Shown piece by piece: positions 58,885 through 64,000 of a DNA stretch of 64,000 nucleotides. Under the pieces are notes generated by a model. The model saw only the letters and a list, made by a program, of their open reading frames with translations, did not search any database and was not told the origin of the DNA. This stretch comes from Ensifer oleiphilus (lineage in GTDB: Bacteria > Pseudomonadota > Alphaproteobacteria > Rhizobiales > Rhizobiaceae), in NCBI RefSeq assembly GCF_013371465.1, contig NZ_JABWDU010000015.1, positions 1 to 64,000 of the forward strand. The letters run 5' to 3'. Position numbers and translations under genes: made by a program. How positions within the stretch are numbered: the first letter of the stretch is position 1; every line of letters starts with the position of its first letter.

Positions 58885-59910
58885 CTAGCGAGCGCCACGC
58901 CGCCTGAGCTGGTCAAAATAGACGATCACGATGATGAGGACGCCGGTGATGATGCGCTGCCAGAACGAATTGACGTTGAGCAGGTTGGCGCCGTTGTTGA
59001 TCGTGGCGAGGATGAAGGCGCCGAGCAGCGGGCCATGCACCGAGCCGACCGCGCCAAAAAGGCTTGTGCCGCCGATGACCGAAGACGCAATCGCCTGCAA
59101 TTCCCAGCCTTCGGCCTGCGTGGCGTTGCCGATGCCGATGCGCGAGGCGAGCAGCAGGCCGACGAAGGCGGCGCAGGTCGAAGACAGGATATAGGCGAGA
59201 TAGATGGTGCGATGCACGTTGACGCCGGAGAGGCGCGCCGCCTCGCTGTTGGAGCCGACGGCGAAGAGATAGCGGCCGAAGCGGCTCAGATGCAGGAAGA
59301 CGTAGGCCGGGATCGCCACCACGATCACCATCCAGAACAGGCTGGGCACGCCGAGAAAATCGGCGCGGGAGAAATTGGTGAAGGCCTCGTTGGTGATCGA
59401 GATCGTCGAGCCGTTGGTGATCAAGAGACCGATGCCGCGCAGCGACGTCAACGTTGCGAGCGTGATGATGAACGGCGGCAGACCCATGCGGACGATGCCG
59501 AAGGCATGGAAGGCGCCAATCAGGACACCGAAGGCGAGCGTCAGAATGATGGCGATCCAGAGCGGCACGCCGGCGGCAAGCAGCCAGGCGACGATAACGC
59601 TGGTGAAGCCGACGACGGCACCGACCGACAGATCGATACCCGCAGTGATGATGACGAAGGTCTGGCCGACGGCCAGGATCGCCGTCATGGCGCCCTGGCG
59701 CAACAGATTGCTGATATTGTTGGGCGTCCAGAAGCTGTTAGTGGCAAGCCCCAGGAGCAGCCAGAGGAAGAGCAGGAGCCCGAGAAGCGTCAGGCCGAAC
59801 AGGATGCTCACGCCTTTCCGCGGCGCCGGGCCCGTTCCGCTGTCGACCGTTTCAGCACTCATCGTCGTTCTCCCTGCTTCCCCTTGATTGTCATTGTCGC
59901 GATCAGACAC
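58885..59910 (-). CDS. Ribose-type sugar ABC transporter permease
   Basis: A 341-residue RbsC-like permease with about eight to ten membrane segments, NISNLLRQGAMTAILAVGQTFVIITAGIDLSVGA near the start, and the EAA-like GSNSEAARLSGVNV loop at about residues 205-220. IGGTSLFGAVGSVHGPLLGA and INNGANLLNV are typical of the family. The start overlaps the ATPase stop by eight bases. Forms the channel of a high-affinity sugar importer with the two upstream gene products. Confidence 0.95.
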   Translation of the reverse strand: MSDRDNDNQGEAGRTTMSAETVDSGTGPAPRKGVSILFGLTLLGLLLFLWLLLGLATNSFWTPNNISNLLRQGAMTAILAVGQTFVIITAGIDLSVGAVVGFTSVIVAWLLAAGVPLWIAIILTLAFGVLIGAFHAFGIVRMGLPPFIITLATLTSLRGIGLLITNGSTISITNEAFTNFSRADFLGVPSLFWMVIVVAIPAYVFLHLSRFGRYLFAVGSNSEAARLSGVNVHRTIYLAYILSSTCAAFVGLLLASRIGIGNATQAEGWELQAIASSVIGGTSLFGAVGSVHGPLLGAFILATINNGANLLNVNSFWQRIITGVLIIVIVYFDQLRRRGAR

Positions 59911-61456
59911 CGATCGCCTGCGTCAGCACTTCCTCGTGGCTTGCCGCGCGATAATCGTGGCTGGCGACCAGCCGCCCCCGCCGAAACACGTGCAGTCGAT
60001 CGGACAGTTCGTAGACCTCAGGCAGATAGGAGGAGATCAGGATGATCCCTGCTCCGTTCTCCAGAAGCCGGGCGAACAGCCGGTAGATTTCCGCCTTTGT
60101 GCCGACATCGACGCCAACCGTCGGCTCGTCGAAGATGAACAGCTTGGCGCCGTGGCTCAGCCACTTGCCGATCACGATCTTCTGCTGATTGCCGCCGGAC
60201 ATCGCCGACGCCAGCACGCGGCGCGACGGCGTCTTGATCTTCAGATCCCGGATCTGCCGATCCGCATTCTCGATTTCCTTCTGACGGTTGATCGTCAGTC
60301 CGCGGGTCAGCCGATTGAAGATCGGCAGGTTGATGTTGAGGCCGATCGGCAGGTTGAGGCAGAGGCCCTGGTCGCGCCGGCTTTCTGGCGCCAGCGCAAT
60401 GCCGAGGTCCATCGCCTTGCGCTCGTTGGCGATATTGACCTTGCGGCCCTGCCAGTAGACCTCGCCTGCGGTCGCCGCATGGCGGCCGTAGAGACCAAGG
60501 GCAAACTCGCTTCGTCCAGCACCAATCAGGCCATAGAGGCCGACGATCTCGCCGGCGCGAACGGTCAGCGACACGTCCTCGAAGCCGGGACCACTTAGCC
60601 CACGAGTTTCAATGATCGGCTCGCCGACCGCAAAATGTTCCTTGTGATAGATCTGCTCGATCGTGCGGTTGATCATCAGCGTGATCAGTTCGGCGTCGTT
60701 GGTCTCACCAATCTTTCGCGTGCCGACATGGGTGCCGTCTCGCAGAACCGAAACGCGATCGGCGAGTTCGAAGACCTCTTCCATGCGGTGGCTGATATAG
60801 ACGATCGTCACCCCCTCGCCCTGTAGCCGGCGAATGAGCCGGAAGAGCTGGGCGGATTCCTGGCGGGTCAGATAGGCGGTCGGCTCGTCGAAGATCAGAA
60901 ACTGGGTGCCGCGCATGGCGGCGCGGGCGGTCGCGACCAGCTGCTGCTGGCCAATCGTCAGGCTGCCGAGCGTTGCAGCAGCCGGGAGGTTGAAGCCAAG
61001 ATCATCAAGGACGCTCTGGGCCGCCTCGGTCATGGCACGCTTGCGCATCAGGCCAGCGTTGTTGATCTCGTCGCCGAGGAACATGTTGGCTGCCACACTC
61101 AAATGTGGGCAAAGCACGACCTCCTGATGCACGGCGTTGATGCCGCGCGCGATCGCCTCCTGCGGGTTGTCGAGCTGGACCAGCTTGCCGCACCAGAAGA
61201 CTTCCCCTGATGTCCGGCGGATGACGCCGGTCAGAAGCTTGATCAGCGTCGACTTGCCGGCGCCGTTTTCGCCGACGATGGCGTGAACTTCTCCGGACAG
61301 GAATGTGATGGAGGCGGGTTTCAACGCTTCGACGGCGCCGTATTTCTTTTGCAGCGCGCGCATTTCCAGGATCGGTTCGCCCTTCGGCACCGGATGGCGG
61401 GCAGCCGTCCTCAGACCGTCACTCTTGTGTTGGCTGAGCTCATCAAGACCTGGCAT
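59903..61456 (-). CDS. Ribose-type sugar ABC transporter ATP-binding protein (two ATPase domains)
   Basis: I start at ATG 61456, preceded by GGGGAGGAG, giving 517 residues (the RbsA length). The first ATPase has Walker A GENGAGKST and DEPTAYLTRQE; the second has a degenerate Walker A region (YGLIGAGRSE), SGGNQQKIVIGKW and DEPTVGVDVGTK. Such asymmetry is normal for RbsA-type proteins. The first 45 residues are not part of the domain. Confidence 0.95.
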   Translation of the reverse strand: MPGLDELSQHKSDGLRTAARHPVPKGEPILEMRALQKKYGAVEALKPASITFLSGEVHAIVGENGAGKSTLIKLLTGVIRRTSGEVFWCGKLVQLDNPQEAIARGINAVHQEVVLCPHLSVAANMFLGDEINNAGLMRKRAMTEAAQSVLDDLGFNLPAAATLGSLTIGQQQLVATARAAMRGTQFLIFDEPTAYLTRQESAQLFRLIRRLQGEGVTIVYISHRMEEVFELADRVSVLRDGTHVGTRKIGETNDAELITLMINRTIEQIYHKEHFAVGEPIIETRGLSGPGFEDVSLTVRAGEIVGLYGLIGAGRSEFALGLYGRHAATAGEVYWQGRKVNIANERKAMDLGIALAPESRRDQGLCLNLPIGLNINLPIFNRLTRGLTINRQKEIENADRQIRDLKIKTPSRRVLASAMSGGNQQKIVIGKWLSHGAKLFIFDEPTVGVDVGTKAEIYRLFARLLENGAGIILISSYLPEVYELSDRLHVFRRGRLVASHDYRAASHEEVLTQAIGV

Positions 61457-61568
61457 CTGCGCACTCCTCCCCATGGGACGGACTGCCACCGGCCGGTCCT
61501 CGTATCCGACCGCTGGCACCCGTATTCTCGGCGGCAGCCGAACCCTGCACGACTGCCGCCGATTGCCG

Positions 61569-62558
61569 TCAATTGACCTTAGGGTTGAGCAGAGCGTCGA
61601 TCTTCGGCTCAGCCATGTTCGCCTTGGTCACCAGGTTGGCGCCGGTATCGACGTTGGCCTCGACCTTCTCCTTCTTCGAGACCGCGAGCGCCGTCTTCAC
61701 GCCATCATAGCCCATGCGGTAGGGATCCTGGACGACGAGGCCGGCGAGCACGCCTTCCTTGAGGAAGCCCACGGTCTTCTCGTCGCTGTCGAAGCCGATC
61801 ACCTTGATCTTGTCGCCGAGCTTGTTTTCGGCGATCGCCTGGCCAACGCCCTGCGCCATGATCAGGTTGGAGGCAAAGACGCCGACAAGGTTCGGATTGG
61901 CGGTGATCAGATCGGTCATCATGTTGAGGCCGGTGGTCGCCTGGCCATCGGCATATTTGTCCGCCACGACCTTAAAGCCCGGATACTTCGTCTTGATCTG
62001 ATCGAGGAAGCCTTCGCGGCGCTGATCGAGCGAACCGACGCCCGGCAGACTGGTGATGATAGCAATATCGCCCTCTTCCTTGCCGGACATTTCCTTGATC
62101 GCTGCGGCGAGACCATCGGCCGCGATCCTGCCACCCTGGACGTTGTCGGTCGTCAGGAACGAGGAGAAGGCCTTGGAATCGGCGCCGGAGTCGATGCCGA
62201 TGATCGGAACCGCCTTGGCGGCTTCGTCGATCGGCTTGCCCAAAGCCTTGAATTCTGTCGGCGAGATCACGACGGCAGCCGGCGCGCCGGCCACGGCGTT
62301 TTCGAGAATGCTGATCTGGCCGTTGATATCGGATTCGGACTGCGCGCCGAGTTCGGGAACGTTGACGCCGAGATCCTTGCCGGCCGCGCGTGCGCCGGCC
62401 AGAACGATCTGCCAGTAGAAGGACGTAGTGTCCTTGACGATGATCGGAATGGTGACATCCTGCGCGAAGGAAGCGGCCGGCGCCATGGTGGCGATCATCG
62501 CCGCTCCTGCCAGGGCTGTGAAGGCGCGACGGGAAAGAATGTGCTTGATTATGCTCAT
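61569..62558 (-). CDS. Periplasmic sugar-binding protein of the ribose-type transporter
   Basis: A 329-residue protein with a long signal peptide (residues 1-33, basic start, ending ASFAQD). It belongs to the pentose/hexose binding protein family: IPIIVKDTTSFYWQIVLAGARAAGKDLGV at the start, PTEFKALGKPIDEA and IGIDSGADS in the ligand site, VGVFASNLIMAQGVGQAI in lobe two. First gene of the transporter unit. The ligand is not determinable; fucose, ribose or similar sugars are candidates from the neighbours. Confidence 0.94.
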   Translation of the reverse strand: MSIIKHILSRRAFTALAGAAMIATMAPAASFAQDVTIPIIVKDTTSFYWQIVLAGARAAGKDLGVNVPELGAQSESDINGQISILENAVAGAPAAVVISPTEFKALGKPIDEAAKAVPIIGIDSGADSKAFSSFLTTDNVQGGRIAADGLAAAIKEMSGKEEGDIAIITSLPGVGSLDQRREGFLDQIKTKYPGFKVVADKYADGQATTGLNMMTDLITANPNLVGVFASNLIMAQGVGQAIAENKLGDKIKVIGFDSDEKTVGFLKEGVLAGLVVQDPYRMGYDGVKTALAVSKKEKVEANVDTGANLVTKANMAEPKIDALLNPKVN

Positions 62559-62794
62559 TGGGTTTCTCCTCTCAGTGCACCTCGTTCCATCTTATGGAGA
62601 TCGATCAGCCAGGTGCTTACAGATCGATCTTTTATCGATAAAAAACATATTGAAACGCTAATACAACACTGTCCGCTTTGCAAGCAGTCGTTGCTGCGAT
62701 TTGCGTGACTGCACCGTCTCCTCCGATAGTGCGTTTCGCATGTCGAATTCGGGAAGCCTTGCCTGCGAAGACCGCCGACACGGCTCCTGAAGCG
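62559..62794 (-). promoter_or_regulatory. Control region of the sugar transporter, with LacI-type palindrome at 62630-62643
   Basis: The 14-base perfect palindrome TTTTATCGATAAAA has the central CG typical of LacI-family operators and lies 72 bases before the binding-protein start. A second ATCGAT-containing word, GATCGATC (62623-62630), directly adjoins it. The position between the aldo/keto reductase stop and the transporter suggests an internal promoter. The regulator is not in the window. Confidence 0.55.
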
Positions 62795-63814
62795 TCAGGC
62801 CCGGACAGCCTCCAATCCAAGCTCCGGCGCCACAAGCGTGTAGGGCTCAAAGGCCGAGAAATCGTCCGTAGACAATCTGTGCCGCAGCGCGTCCATGTTG
62901 CGCCGCAAGCTCTCCGGCTTCGCCGTCCCGAGCAGGACCGAGGCAACCACCGGATTGTCGAGCGGGAATTGCATCGCGGCGGCGGCGAGCGGTACACCCC
63001 GCTCGCGGGCGATGCGCTCCATGGCACCGACTTTATCGCGCACTTCGCTGCTCGCCGGCATGTAGTCGAAATGGGCGCCATCGACAGGGCCGGTCGCAAG
63101 GATCCCAGAGTTGAACACGCCGCCGACGATGAGCGACGTCTTCTTCTTTTCGCAGAGTGGCAGCAGCTCGGCGACGGCGGACCGATCGAGCAGCGTGTAG
63201 CGGCCCGCAAGCAGGATACAGTCGATATCGGCGTGGCGCATTACATCGAGGCAAACCGGGACCTCGTTGACGCCGAGTCCATAGGCCGCGATTACGCCAC
63301 CGGCCTTTAGTTCCTCCAGCGCCCTCAGGCCCGAATCCAGCAATTGCTTCAGATAGACGGCATTGCGGGCGGCGCCATGGGTGTAGACGCCTATATCGTG
63401 GACATAGAGAATATCGATGCGATTGAGACCAAGGCGCGCATAGCTGAATTCCACCGAACGCATGATGGCATCGTAGCTGTAGTCGTACGCAACGTCGAAG
63501 TTCAGCGGCTTGACGTAGGAATAATCCGGCACTTCGGCTTCCGGCACCGGATGCAGCAACCGCCCAACTTTGGTCGACAGGACGAAACTGTCGCGCGGCT
63601 TGTCGCGCAGGAAGTCGCCGACCCGGCGCTCGGCAAGACCGAGGCCGTAATAGGGCGCAACGTCGAAATAGCGCAAGCGGGCGGCCCAGGCTGCATCCAA
63701 CGTTGCCATTGCCGCATCGCGCGTGCATTCGCGGTAGAGCCCGCCAAGACCGGCGGCGCCAAAACTGTATTCGGTCACCGCCAGGTCGGTGCGACCGATC
63801 TTTCTTGTCTGCAT
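62795..63814 (-). CDS. Aldo/keto reductase, D-threo-aldose (L-fucose) 1-dehydrogenase-like
   Basis: I start at ATG 63814 (339 residues), preceded by GGAGGAG; ATG 63835 would add seven. Aldo/keto reductase family: FGAAGLGG, catalytic Asp and Tyr in FDVAPYYGLGLAERRVG (about residues 46-62), Lys in STKVGRLL and His in DILYVHDIG. The sequence type is that of D-threo-aldose 1-dehydrogenases, which oxidise L-fucose and related aldoses at C1. Neighbours (sugar transporter, altronate-dehydratase-like protein) suit an oxidative, non-phosphorylating pathway. Specificity is inference. Confidence 0.9.
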   Translation of the reverse strand: MQTRKIGRTDLAVTEYSFGAAGLGGLYRECTRDAAMATLDAAWAARLRYFDVAPYYGLGLAERRVGDFLRDKPRDSFVLSTKVGRLLHPVPEAEVPDYSYVKPLNFDVAYDYSYDAIMRSVEFSYARLGLNRIDILYVHDIGVYTHGAARNAVYLKQLLDSGLRALEELKAGGVIAAYGLGVNEVPVCLDVMRHADIDCILLAGRYTLLDRSAVAELLPLCEKKKTSLIVGGVFNSGILATGPVDGAHFDYMPASSEVRDKVGAMERIARERGVPLAAAAMQFPLDNPVVASVLLGTAKPESLRRNMDALRHRLSTDDFSAFEPYTLVAPELGLEAVRA

Positions 63815-63855
63815 TCCCTTGTCTCCTCCCTCCAAGGATGTGCAAAATCACATCG

Positions 63856-64000
63856 TCAGAGTGTCGCCCCGAGATGCCAGGGCACGAATTCGTTGTCGCC
63901 GTAACCGAAGAGCTCGCTCTTGGTCTTCTTTCCTGAAGCGGTATCGATGATCAGATCGAAGATCTCGCGGCCGAGGCCAGCGATTGTCGCCTCCCCGGAA
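63856..64000 (-). CDS. C-terminus of a UxaA/altronate dehydratase-family hydrolyase (partial)
   Basis: Only the last 47 codons are in the window; the gene continues past the right edge. The visible part translates to a helix GLGREIFDLIIDTASGKKTKSE followed by the terminal signature LFGYGDNEFVPWHLGATL, which matches the end of UxaA-type sugar-acid dehydratases. It lies 41 bases upstream of the aldo/keto reductase on the same strand, so it would be the first or an earlier gene of the same operon. Confidence 0.8.
   Translation of the reverse strand, partial: SGEATIAGLGREIFDLIIDTASGKKTKSELFGYGDNEFVPWHLGATL

Overview
The window is chromosomal DNA from a high-GC alphaproteobacterium of the Rhizobiaceae, most like Ensifer/Sinorhizobium or a close Rhizobium relative. 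The evidence is the gene content and order: pckA-chvI-chvG-hprK-EIIA-HPr-ahcY, hslV-acetyltransferase-hslU facing hisB-hisH-hisA-hisF-hisE-coaA, trpF-trpB-trpA-accD-folC, actS-actR, and divL next to tsaE. It is almost entirely vertically inherited core genome. I saw no insertion sequence, prophage, CRISPR array, integrase or tRNA. No wholly new multi-gene system is evident; the interest lies in unusual versions of core genes and in several intergenic DNA sites.

Layout. 1-440: left-edge intergenic region with a strong minus-strand promoter resembling an rRNA-operon promoter that fires out of the window. 441-6499: a YnjBCD-like ABC importer and the helicase HrpB. 6541-9053: the redox sensor pair ActS/ActR and the repair nuclease-fold protein MmcB. 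9236-12132: an L,D-transpeptidase lipoprotein and a chemotaxis receptor. 12165-19584: malate synthase G, an orphan hydantoinase-like protein, an exported protein of unknown function, a cytochrome P450 and a DUF1402 exported protein with lysozyme-like motifs. 19803-27027: hslUV proteolysis operon (minus) opposite the histidine operon ending in coaA (plus). 27107-29175: AlkB-like dioxygenase, exported protein, BON-LysM protein and ArfB ribosome rescue factor, all minus.

29395-36951: pckA divergent from chvI/chvG, a truncated HPr kinase, EIIA and HPr (an incomplete regulatory PTS), then ahcY. 37255-41988: DivL, a cell-cycle pseudokinase with Tyr in place of the phospho-acceptor His; a TsaE-AmgK fusion; and a MurU-like nucleotidyltransferase, so tRNA t6A synthesis and cell-wall sugar recycling are joined in one operon. 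41985-49139: addB, addA (double-strand break repair) and trxA. 49270-54345 (minus): trpF-trpB-trpA-accD-folC. 54477-57495: small membrane proteins, a YgjP-type metallopeptidase and the intracellular PHB depolymerase PhaZ. 57830-64000 (minus): a sugar catabolic cluster of ribose-type ABC transporter, zinc dehydrogenase, aldo/keto reductase and the C-terminus of an altronate-dehydratase-like enzyme; L-fucose or a similar sugar is a plausible but unproven substrate.

Two sites, each matching the ParB-binding parS palindrome at 14 of 16 positions, lie at 29366 and 55609. LacI-type palindromes with a central CG lie in front of pckA and of the sugar transporter. A triple half-site array precedes ahcY. 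Start codons were moved inward from the longest frame where family length and ribosome binding sites required it; each such choice is stated in the entry.
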